Source: Archaeoglobaceae archaeon
Lineage (GTDB): Archaea > Halobacteriota > Archaeoglobi > Archaeoglobales > Archaeoglobaceae
Direction: 5' to 3'
Assembly (NCBI GenBank): GCA_027016055.1
Contig: JALWBF010000176.1
Coordinates: 1,259 to 6,656 of the forward strand
Length of the DNA: 5,398 nucleotides
Position numbers and translations under genes: made by a program. Each line of letters opens with the position of its first letter. The stretch's first letter is position 1. This document shows positions 1 through 5,262 of the stretch, one piece after another. A model generated the notes under the pieces. The model did not search any database, had not been told where the DNA came from, and worked only from the letters and a program-made list of their open reading frames with translations.

Positions 1-2
1 CC

Positions 3-458
3 ATGAACACTCAGGAAATACTGAACAACCTTCTTACGGAAGATGGAAAGAAAAAAGCCGTCTGGATTCTCATAAAATCCGGATTTATGAAAAATTCCGA
101 TATTCAGCCGGAAGAGCCTGTTTTGGATGACTATAAGCTTTCGGAATACGAGCTAAACGTCTTCGATACCATTGAACATTTGATGTATATGGACGAATAC
201 GAGCGGGCTTATCAGATCGCTGTGAATGCCATTAAAAACCTGATAAGATCCGGAAAGTATAAGAGCGCCCTTTACGTCTGCCAGATGATAGGTGACGAAA
301 TTCTTAGAAGGGAAATCCTTAGAGAAGGCGTGAGGTATTACGAAAGTCGCGGAGATTTCAAGAATGCTATGGAATTTGCCATCGCACTTGGAGATGTTAG
401 CAGATATAAAACATACGAGTATTTGTATAGACTATACAGCAAGATCTACGATCTGTAG
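3..458 (+). CDS. Hypothetical small all-helical protein with TPR-like repeats
   Basis: I do not recognise this 151-residue protein. It appears entirely alpha-helical and soluble, with no signal peptide or membrane segment. Residues about 84-147 hold two similar units spaced 33 residues apart: YKSAL...MIGD (86-98) and FKNAM...ALGD (119-131). A weaker related stretch, YERAYQIA, starts at 66. This is the helix-turn-helix pattern of TPR or coatomer/clathrin-type repeats, which usually serve as protein-binding scaffolds. It is the only plus-strand gene and converges on cmk, overlapping its 3' end by 13 bases, so it is not part of the ribosomal operon. The ATG lies two bases from the window edge. 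Its promoter and ribosome-binding site cannot be seen, and the true start may lie further upstream. The reading frame is real by coding quality: it is long, repeat-structured and not antisense to another gene. The function is unknown. Confidence 0.72.
   Translation: MNTQEILNNLLTEDGKKKAVWILIKSGFMKNSDIQPEEPVLDDYKLSEYELNVFDTIEHLMYMDEYERAYQIAVNAIKNLIRSGKYKSALYVCQMIGDEILRREILREGVRYYESRGDFKNAMEFAIALGDVSRYKTYEYLYRLYSKIYDL
446..458. other. Convergent gene overlap with a small inverted repeat
   Basis: The plus-strand helical-protein gene ends with TAG at 456-458, and cmk ends with TAG on the minus strand (CTA at 446-448), so the two coding regions overlap tail to tail by 13 bases. TCTAC (445-449) and GTAGA (455-459) form a 5-base inverted repeat around the loop GATCT, and each arm holds one stop codon. 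There is no intergenic spacer and no adjacent U-rich run on either strand, so termination of both transcripts must occur inside the opposing gene. The overlap is seen directly; any role of the hairpin is speculative. Confidence 0.85.
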
Positions 459-970
459 AACTCCAAAGCCTTCAGTATTATCTCAACTATCTCTTCCGGC
501 TTGAAATGTTCGGAATTTATTGCAAGATGATATATGCTGATGTCATCGATATCGATGCTGTAAAACTTCTTATACCTCCTCTTTTCAAGCTCCTCCCTTC
601 TTTTGGTCTCATTCTTCACCCTCGCCAAATCCTTCCCTTCCCTCTGAGCAATCCTTCTGTATCTTACTTCCGGACTCGCGTATATCCAGACTTTAAACGC
701 GTTCTTAACCATCCAGCCGGAAAGCCTACCTTCGACAACCACGTTATCTTCCTTTTCGGCCATATCCTTCTGCAACCTATCTATGTAAAAGTCGATATCT
801 GGATTGGATTCCGCATACTTACTGAACTCCTCAAGGGTCATACCTTTTTCTGCTGCGAGCTTTCTAAATATCTCTCCAGCCGATATAAGCTTAAATCCCA
901 GCTTTTCGGCTAAAATCCTCGCTACCGTAGTCGTTCCGCTTCCCGGAGGACCGGATATCGTAATCTTCAT
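446..970 (-). CDS. cmk: Cytidylate kinase, archaeal type (CMP/dCMP kinase)
   Basis: This cytosolic enzyme transfers phosphate from ATP to CMP or dCMP, giving CDP/dCDP for RNA and DNA synthesis. The 174-residue protein starts with a P-loop, GPPGSGTTT (residues 7-15), on the usual beta-strand MKITIS. It continues with the archaeal CMK block ISAGEIFRKLA (29-39), LEEFSKYAESNPDID (46-60), the Walker-B-like VVVEGRLSG (77-85), and an Arg-rich lid (RYRRIAQREGKD, 103-114; TKRREELEKRRYKKFY, 122-137). The P-loop has Thr where most kinases have Lys; from memory this also occurs in other archaeal type-2 CMKs, so I do not read it as inactivation. I chose the ATG at 970 because family members begin just before this strand and because it avoids overlap with the upstream stop. 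An in-frame ATG at 979 would add MVG and overlap the DUF106 gene by 7 bases. It is the last gene of the operon. Confidence 0.93.
   Translation of the reverse strand: MKITISGPPGSGTTTVARILAEKLGFKLISAGEIFRKLAAEKGMTLEEFSKYAESNPDIDFYIDRLQKDMAEKEDNVVVEGRLSGWMVKNAFKVWIYASPEVRYRRIAQREGKDLARVKNETKRREELEKRRYKKFYSIDIDDISIYHLAINSEHFKPEEIVEIILKALEFYRS
544..557. repeat. Perfect 14-base palindrome inside cmk
   Basis: CATCGATATCGATG reads the same on both strands. It lies within the cmk codons for the acidic stretch SIDIDDIS (residues 138-145). One 14-base perfect palindrome in a window of this size is not far from chance expectation, and the repeated Ile-Asp codons explain it well. It is listed as a structural observation, not as a proven binding site. 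Confidence 0.35.
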
Positions 971-972
971 AC

Positions 973-1590
973 CTACCATCCCAGCTTAATTACTTTTTTA
1001 ATGATCTGTCCGATGAAAAACGAACAAATCAGATACCAGAACAGCCACCACGGAATTATTATCACAGGATCGCTGACGTGAATTAAACCTTCGAAGGGAA
1101 CTGTGACCATGAACTGGCTCACACCGCTATACAATCCATGGTAGCCGTATTTTGCTACGTTATAAATCCTATACCATAGCCAAACCCAAATCGGAATTGT
1201 AACTACGACCGTGTAGAACATCGATCTGAAGTTCATGGACATAAGTTCGGCCTGCAAGGCATTTATCTCATCCTTCTGCTTTTCGAGTTGCTTAATTAAG
1301 AACTGATTGTTCTCCTTAACAGCTTTCATATATTTCTTCTGGAACTCCATGACCTTCCGCTGAATCTCCCTCATTCTCTTATAGTCAACCGTGAACTTCT
1401 GGATTAAGGTTGAGTATACGGCTGTGAACGCCGCAAGTATGAATATCACAACGTGGATCGGCAGGCATAGCAGCGGATCGAGTATATGGGAAACTGCTTC
1501 TGCAAGTCCTATTCTGAACTTCGGGAAGAACAATCCTATGAAGAACGTTGCACCCAATATCATGAAAAATTTCTGAATTATATCCTTCAT
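973..1590 (-). CDS. DUF106 family membrane protein (EMC3/TMCO1-like, Oxa1 superfamily)
   Basis: This is a 205-residue integral membrane protein of the archaeal DUF106 group, related to EMC3, TMCO1 and the YidC/Oxa1/Get1 insertases. The likely role, by family, is helping insert membrane proteins at the cytoplasmic membrane. Hydrophobic segments lie at about 8-24, 44-63, 124-143 and 173-196. Between the second and third is a long, charged, predicted coiled coil (about 64-118, KRMREIQRKVMEFQKKYMKA onward). The last three segments plus the coiled coil match the Oxa1-superfamily core; the N-terminal segment is an extra. The gene starts one base after the secY stop. Its Shine-Dalgarno GAGGAG (1595-1600) is formed by the last codons of secY, so it is probably translationally coupled to secY. 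The fold assignment is strong; insertase activity is inferred. Confidence 0.88.
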   Translation of the reverse strand: MKDIIQKFFMILGATFFIGLFFPKFRIGLAEAVSHILDPLLCLPIHVVIFILAAFTAVYSTLIQKFTVDYKRMREIQRKVMEFQKKYMKAVKENNQFLIKQLEKQKDEINALQAELMSMNFRSMFYTVVVTIPIWVWLWYRIYNVAKYGYHGLYSGVSQFMVTVPFEGLIHVSDPVIIIPWWLFWYLICSFFIGQIIKKVIKLGW

Positions 1591-1591
1591 T

Positions 1592-3094
1592 TCACTCCTC
1601 TCCCAAGAACTTTCTCAACATCGGATGCATTTCGGTAAGCTGTTCCCTCGTCAGGTCTTCGTAGAAGTTGTAGGCTATGCTGACCGCAAGCAGTAGACCC
1701 GTTCCGCTTACCTTTCCAACCGTTCCGAGCATGTTAGCTATCAGCGTAAGCAAACCGATCGCCGCACCACCGATTACTGTAACTTTCGGAATGTATCTGC
1801 TCAGAACCTTTTCAAGTATCTTCGGATTCTTTCTGAATCCCGGAATCTGCAATCCTGATTTCGCAATCTGCTGGGCAACCGTTTTGGCATCCATTCCAGA
1901 AGTCTCAACCCAGAATATAGCAAACAGGATGCCGCCGACTATGAGTATCGTTGCATCTATCAACAGATGGAGGAGGAGCATCCAGTCCGGCATGTTTGCA
2001 AAGTATGGTGCGTATGGATTTCTGGTCGGATCCTTAACCAACGCCGGAACCCAGTCGTATGGACTTCTCACTGGTGAAAGCAGAAACATCAGTCCCGAGA
2101 TTGGCTTTGATGTTCCCGGGGCGTATTCGCCAAGAAACGTTATTCCGTGCTGGTAGAGAATCAGCCCCAGTATTATTATGTTCGCCTGCAGAGCTCTGAC
2201 GAAGATCATCGGCAGAACGCTTGCATATATAAGCTTTATCGGAAATCTTCCTCTTGCACCTCTAACGAGGGAGTGAGCCAAAGGGATCTCGACTCTCGTT
2301 CCCTCAGCGAAGACTACGAGCAATATTATCACGATAGTCGTGATCAACGCTAAGATTCCGCCGTCTATGAATAGGAACGATAGACCGTTTAATGAGAGCA
2401 GATAGCTAACTGGGTAGTGCGTGAATATGTAGAACAACCTTGGAAATACTCCCGGAGGAAGGCGTCCGTGCGGGGATACCCAGTTGAAGAGACCGATGAT
2501 TATAGCCTGAGATATGCTGGCTAATATGAACAGGCTAACTCCACTGCCGATCCCCCACTTGGATACGACCTCATCCATGTATACGATTAAAACACCGCCG
2601 ATGAAAAGCTGGAGGAATATCAGGAAGGATATCAAGCCCACCGGAACGCCCAATCGGTTGGCTAAATCGACGTTGGGTTTGAGAAAACCGCCCAATATCT
2701 GCGGAGCAGCTTCTAGGGCTATCATTACGAATACCAGAAACCTCTGGACATCCTCGTAGGTTGCCCTATCTTCCGGATTCGTCAAATCCAAACTTATTAT
2801 TCCGGCTCCGACCAAAAGCTGAAGTATGATCGAAGCCGTGACTATCGGCCCGATACCCAAAGCTAAGATTGAACCAGCAGCACCGGCAAAAAACGCTCGA
2901 TATTGAGCAAAAATATCTATGGAACGCGGAGAAAGACCGAAAACGGGGACGTTTGTAAGGATGAAATAGAGGAGAAGAATACAGATCGTCCAAGCAAATT
3001 TTTCTTTAAATGGAACGTGCCTCTTCGGCCTTTCAACGCTCGGTATCCTTTCAAAATAGGGCTGAAGTTTTCTTAATACCTCGTTTACATCCAT
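1592..3094 (-). CDS. secY: Preprotein translocase subunit SecY (Sec61 alpha)
   Basis: This is the channel-forming subunit of the Sec translocon in the cytoplasmic membrane, which works with SecE and Sec61-beta in co-translational export and membrane insertion. The 500-residue protein shows ten membrane segments (about 33-53, 77-97, 116-136, 153-173, 184-204, 246-264, 288-312, 374-396, 436-457, 462-480), with plug-region residues around 58-72. Family signatures include the cytoplasmic TM6/7 loop AEGTRVEIPLAHSLVRGARG (263-282) and TM8/9 loop FWVETSGMDAKTVAQQI (394-410), which contact the ribosome. It is about 60 residues longer than the M. jannaschii protein as I recall it, with the extra length in the external TM5/6 and TM7/8 loops. 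The start is the ATG at 3094, because GGAGG (3102-3106) sits 7 bases upstream. A TTG at 3100 is also in frame but lies only one base from that site. The gene begins two bases after the uL15 stop. Confidence 0.98.
   Translation of the reverse strand: MDVNEVLRKLQPYFERIPSVERPKRHVPFKEKFAWTICILLLYFILTNVPVFGLSPRSIDIFAQYRAFFAGAAGSILALGIGPIVTASIILQLLVGAGIISLDLTNPEDRATYEDVQRFLVFVMIALEAAPQILGGFLKPNVDLANRLGVPVGLISFLIFLQLFIGGVLIVYMDEVVSKWGIGSGVSLFILASISQAIIIGLFNWVSPHGRLPPGVFPRLFYIFTHYPVSYLLSLNGLSFLFIDGGILALITTIVIILLVVFAEGTRVEIPLAHSLVRGARGRFPIKLIYASVLPMIFVRALQANIIILGLILYQHGITFLGEYAPGTSKPISGLMFLLSPVRSPYDWVPALVKDPTRNPYAPYFANMPDWMLLLHLLIDATILIVGGILFAIFWVETSGMDAKTVAQQIAKSGLQIPGFRKNPKILEKVLSRYIPKVTVIGGAAIGLLTLIANMLGTVGKVSGTGLLLAVSIAYNFYEDLTREQLTEMHPMLRKFLGEE
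2225..2237 (-). promoter_or_regulatory. Possible internal archaeal promoter (BRE-TATA-like) in secY
   Basis: Read on the minus strand, AAAGCTTATATAT resembles an archaeal BRE followed by a TATA box. A transcript would start roughly 25 bases downstream, near 2203, and could carry the end of secY, the DUF106 gene and cmk. However, the bases simply encode K-L-I-Y in secY (residues 287-290), which explains the match. I see no independent support, so confidence is low. Confidence 0.15.
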
Positions 3095-3096
3095 AA

Positions 3097-3630
3097 TCAA
3101 GCCTCCAGCACGACTTTACCTCCCGCTTCCTCAATCTTCTGAATCGCAGTCTCGGTTGCTGACTGAACCTTAACTTCAACCGGCTTCGTGATTGTTCCCC
3201 TTCCCAACAGCTTCGTGTAGCCCAATGCCGTTAGGTCTACCGAATACCTATCGCCTTCCTTGCTTGCAAGCCCGAGTTCCACAAGTCTGTCTATTATCTC
3301 ATCTATGTCGTCAACGTTTATCTCTGGACGGGACGATAGGAACCTGTAAGTGTAATCGTCAAGCTTACCTTCTTCCTTAAGCCTTCTCAGAGTTATCTTA
3401 TGAAAACGCTCTGCCTTATAATCCTGCCTGACAACCTTAGGTCTCGTGAATCCGTATTTACCGAACTGGTAAAGCCCGAGCTTTGCAAGCTTTATGAACC
3501 TCAGATACTTGTGCTTGTGAACTCCGGCGTTACCTCTTCCTCCTCTACAACCAGCTCCTCTGTTTCTCCTATTTCTTCCCTTTCCGTGAGTTCTCGAACC
3601 CCTGAACTTCTTAACCTTCTTTTTCGGCAT
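3097..3630 (-). CDS. rpl15: 50S ribosomal protein uL15 (L15)
   Basis: This large-subunit protein binds 23S rRNA and is important in subunit assembly. The 177-residue protein has the basic, Gly/Arg-rich N-terminal tail of uL15 (residues 2-40, including SRTHGKGRNRRNRGAGCRGG and the GNAGVHKHKY block). A central helical, archaeal-type region follows (about 64-125). The C-terminal uL15 domain has the signature KLLGRGTITKPVEVKV (140-155), then ATETAIQKIEEAGGKVV (158-174). I chose the ATG at 3630 because a full Shine-Dalgarno, GAGGTGAT (3635-3642), lies 4 bases before it. An in-frame GTG at 3639 falls inside that site and can be excluded. The gene begins 5 bases after the uL30 stop and ends 2 bases before the secY ATG. 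Length and sequence are normal for euryarchaea. Confidence 0.97.
   Translation of the reverse strand: MPKKKVKKFRGSRTHGKGRNRRNRGAGCRGGRGNAGVHKHKYLRFIKLAKLGLYQFGKYGFTRPKVVRQDYKAERFHKITLRRLKEEGKLDDYTYRFLSSRPEINVDDIDEIIDRLVELGLASKEGDRYSVDLTALGYTKLLGRGTITKPVEVKVQSATETAIQKIEEAGGKVVLEA
3102..3106 (-). promoter_or_regulatory. Shine-Dalgarno site for secY (decides start)
   Basis: GGAGG on the minus strand lies within the final uL15 codons (Leu-Glu-Ala), 7 bases before the ATG at 3094. This spacing favours that ATG over the in-frame TTG at 3100, which would leave only one base of spacer. Confidence 0.85.
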
Positions 3631-3634
3631 AACT

Positions 3635-3642
3635 ATCACCTC
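3635..3642 (-). promoter_or_regulatory. Shine-Dalgarno site for uL15, includes the uL30 stop
   Basis: GAGGTGAT is a full match to the complement of the archaeal 16S rRNA 3' end, 4 bases before the ATG at 3630. The TGA within it (3636-3638) is the uL30 stop codon, so a ribosome ending uL30 sits on the uL15 initiation site. It also overlaps the in-frame GTG at 3639, which rules that codon out as the start. Confidence 0.88.
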
Positions 3643-4100
3643 ATCTTATACAGTAGTTTGTTTATATCCTTTCCGTGATAACCCAAGCTTCCCCTTGGGT
3701 AGTGCCACTTTATGTTTTTAAGTCCTCCTCTCGGTGGGTGCAATCTGAAGACCGGCTTTAAATCCGGCAGATCCTTCAAGCTCGCTTTTCCTTCAACTAC
3801 CGCTTTTGCAAATTCCTCTATCGAGTTGTATCCCGTCTTTTCCTTCACGTATTCATCCGTAAGAGGCTTATCGCCGATCAATCTGCCTCTGTTCCTTAAC
3901 AGCATTGCGAGGGTTTCCGCATCTATCTCACCGAAGGCTACGTAATCCTTCACGACCTGAAGCATACCTCTGTATGAAGGCGTATCAGGAATAACGACGC
4001 AGTGATACCTCTTGTGCAATCTTAGCATCTTCAGAGTATCCCTAATCTTTCTGTGAACCCCAACAGTTCCCCTAACTCTAACTACTGCAAGCAAAGCCAT
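3636..4100 (-). CDS. rpl30: 50S ribosomal protein uL30 (L30), long archaeal form
   Basis: This is a large-subunit rRNA-binding protein. The 154-residue length is the archaeal/eukaryotic form; the bacterial protein has about 60 residues. The N-terminal ferredoxin-like core (about 1-57) carries the recognisable MALLAVVRVRGTVGVHRKI start, LRLHKRYHCVVIPDTPSYRG (26-45) and MLQVVKDYVAFGEID (46-60). The C-terminal extension holds LLRNRGRL (67-74), a helical segment (80-105) and the conserved basic tail FRLHPPRGG (118-126) and HYPRGSLGYHG (133-143). The ATG at 4100 follows a strong GAGGTGAT site (4104-4111) by 3 bases and lies 4 bases after the uS5 stop. The gene is placed between uS5 and uL15, as in other archaeal spc-type operons. 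No anomaly was seen. Confidence 0.97.
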   Translation of the reverse strand: MALLAVVRVRGTVGVHRKIRDTLKMLRLHKRYHCVVIPDTPSYRGMLQVVKDYVAFGEIDAETLAMLLRNRGRLIGDKPLTDEYVKEKTGYNSIEEFAKAVVEGKASLKDLPDLKPVFRLHPPRGGLKNIKWHYPRGSLGYHGKDINKLLYKMR

Positions 4101-4103
4101 TAT

Positions 4104-4111
4104 ATCACCTC
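4104..4111 (-). promoter_or_regulatory. Shine-Dalgarno site for uL30, includes the uS5 stop
   Basis: GAGGTGAT lies 3 bases before the uL30 ATG at 4100. Its TGA (4105-4107) is the uS5 stop codon, the same arrangement as at the uL30/uL15 junction. The GA before GGTGA comes from the uS5 Lys-Arg end (AAG AGG). Confidence 0.86.
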
Positions 4112-4701
4112 TTTACGAACATCGTCTGCTTTAAAGCTTCATACGTTGCCTTAGCGAAGTTTATCGTCGTTTTCGTCTGTCCTCTCGTGAAAGTCCAGAC
4201 GTCCTTCACTCCAGCCAACTCCAAAACCTTCTTAGCAACCTTTCCGGCAACTATTCCCAGTCCTCTTGGGCCGGGAATGAGCGTAACCCTAACGCTTCCG
4301 GCTGAGCCTGTTACTTTGAAAGGAATCGAATGAGGTTCTCCGCATCCGCATTCCCAGGAACCGCAGCCCCTGTTTACTTTGAATATGTTTATCTTAGCAT
4401 TGTTTATTGCCTTCTGAATAGCCGGAGCAACTTGGGAAGCTTTGCCGACACCCACTCCAACGTAACCGTCCCTGTTTCCGACTACAGCTGTGACTCTGAA
4501 CTTTGTCCTTCTGCCGCTGTCAGTCATCCTTTGCACCATCGAAATTTCGAGAACCTCATCCTCCAAATCCGGAAGAAGAATGTCAACGATCTCGGGTTCC
4601 TTCAACGGCAATCCGCTTGCCAATGCTTCATCGATCGTCTTGATCTTTCCTTCGGCAACCAACTTACCCAACCTAGTCCTCGGAACCCAATCCTCTGTCA
4701 T
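4105..4701 (-). CDS. rps5: 30S ribosomal protein uS5 (S5)
   Basis: This small-subunit protein sits near the mRNA entry channel and contributes to decoding fidelity and mRNA unwinding. The 198-residue protein has the archaeal N-terminal block WVPRTRLGKLVAEGKI (5-20). The S5 double-stranded-RNA-binding domain (about 48-115) carries the signature RRTKFRVTAVVGNRDGYVGVGVGKA (64-88). The C-terminal domain includes VRVTLIPGPRGLGIVAGKVAKKVLELAGVKD (137-167). Cys113, Cys118 and Cys120, with His124, form the motif CGSWECGCGEPH, which I recall as common in archaeal uS5; metal binding is possible but unproven. The ATG at 4701 shares ATGA (4698-4701) with the uL18 stop. Its ribosome site (GGTG at 4707-4710) is weaker than those of its neighbours, so translation may depend on ribosomes finishing uL18. 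Confidence 0.98.
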   Translation of the reverse strand: MTEDWVPRTRLGKLVAEGKIKTIDEALASGLPLKEPEIVDILLPDLEDEVLEISMVQRMTDSGRRTKFRVTAVVGNRDGYVGVGVGKASQVAPAIQKAINNAKINIFKVNRGCGSWECGCGEPHSIPFKVTGSAGSVRVTLIPGPRGLGIVAGKVAKKVLELAGVKDVWTFTRGQTKTTINFAKATYEALKQTMFVKR

Positions 4702-5261
4702 GCTCCCACCATTATCCTTTCTTTAACTTCTTCAACATGCTGAGGCAGTTCGGAAGGTTTCAAACCCCTCCTCTCATATTCGGTAAACCTTTCGGGAGCC
4801 ATCTCGTAGTATTGCGCAATGTGCTCGCCTCTGATGCGTGAATCATCCGGCAAAACTTCCGGGCTGTGAGGGACATTCAATCCAGCTTCAACTGCTCCTC
4901 TAAGCACCGCAAACACCCTTCCGCCCTTCGTTGGCGTATGCAGTCCTATGTCGAGAACAGCCTCCTTGATTCCCTTCTCCAAAGCCTTCTTGCCGACGAG
5001 CAATCCGGTTAGATATGCAGCCGGCGTGTTGTTGAGATCGCCCTTCCATCCGTATTTGGTGAGCATCGATGAGTCAACTCCCACTAAAACTCTGTCGCCG
5101 TCGGGATGATATTCTATAATCTGAGCGATTACCCTTCTGTTCGTAATCCTAACAACGAGTCTCGGCTTCCTCGATAGAAGCAACTTTAGCCTCTTCCTGT
5201 AGTTCGTCTTACCTTCCCTCCTTCTTCTGTAAGGAACCTTATATCTCGGACCTTTTGCCAT
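4698..5261 (-). CDS. rpl18: 50S ribosomal protein uL18 (L18)
   Basis: This protein binds 5S rRNA and helps place it in the central protuberance of the large subunit. The 187-residue length is the archaeal/eukaryotic form, with a C-terminal extension absent from bacterial L18 (about 117 residues). The basic N-terminus GPRYKVPYRRRREGKTNYRKR (4-24) contacts RNA. The core contains RLVVRITNRRVIAQII (34-49), NTPAAYLTGLLVGKKA (78-93), VLDIGL (102-107) and FAVLRGAVEAGLNVPHS (117-133). The RIRGEHIAQY block (142-151) and an acidic helical tail (152-187) are archaeal features. The ATG at 5261 lies one base after the eL19 stop, with GAGGTG (5269-5274) 7 bases upstream. It overlaps uS5 by 4 bases. Nothing unusual was seen. 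Confidence 0.98.
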   Translation of the reverse strand: MAKGPRYKVPYRRRREGKTNYRKRLKLLLSRKPRLVVRITNRRVIAQIIEYHPDGDRVLVGVDSSMLTKYGWKGDLNNTPAAYLTGLLVGKKALEKGIKEAVLDIGLHTPTKGGRVFAVLRGAVEAGLNVPHSPEVLPDDSRIRGEHIAQYYEMAPERFTEYERRGLKPSELPQHVEEVKERIMVGA

Positions 5262-5262
5262 T

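Noticed and set aside
506..913. Long open frame on the plus strand opposite cmk
   Set aside because: It is antisense to a clearly recognisable cytidylate kinase, its translation is low in complexity and hydrophobic without a family pattern, and it has no good ribosome-binding site.
971..979. ATG at 979 as the cmk start
   Set aside because: It would add three residues before the usual MKITIS start and overlap the upstream gene. It cannot be fully excluded.
1292..1301. 10-base palindrome CTTAATTAAG in the DUF106 gene
   Set aside because: It is short, AT-rich and expected by chance, and lies in coiled-coil codons with no repeat elsewhere in the window.
2766..2993. Second minus-strand frame of 75 codons inside secY
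   Set aside because: It lies in a different frame within the conserved plug and TM2-TM3 region of SecY; the Phe/Ser/Arg-rich translation looks like an out-of-frame reading.
3095..3100. TTG at 3100 as the secY start
   Set aside because: Only one base separates it from GGAGG, while the ATG at 3094 has ideal 7-base spacing.
3631..3639. GTG at 3639 as the uL15 start
   Set aside because: It lies inside the Shine-Dalgarno sequence itself; the ATG at 3630 begins the family-typical MPKKK N-terminus.
3655..3671. TATA-like sequence (GGATATAAAC on the minus strand) upstream of uL15
   Set aside because: It encodes conserved uL30 C-terminal residues (K-D-I-N), and the tight gene spacing argues for read-through transcription.
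4330..4743. Plus-strand open frames opposite uS5, and similar ones opposite uL15, uL30, secY and the DUF106 gene
   Set aside because: Each is a shadow of a conserved gene on the minus strand, with no conserved motifs of its own.
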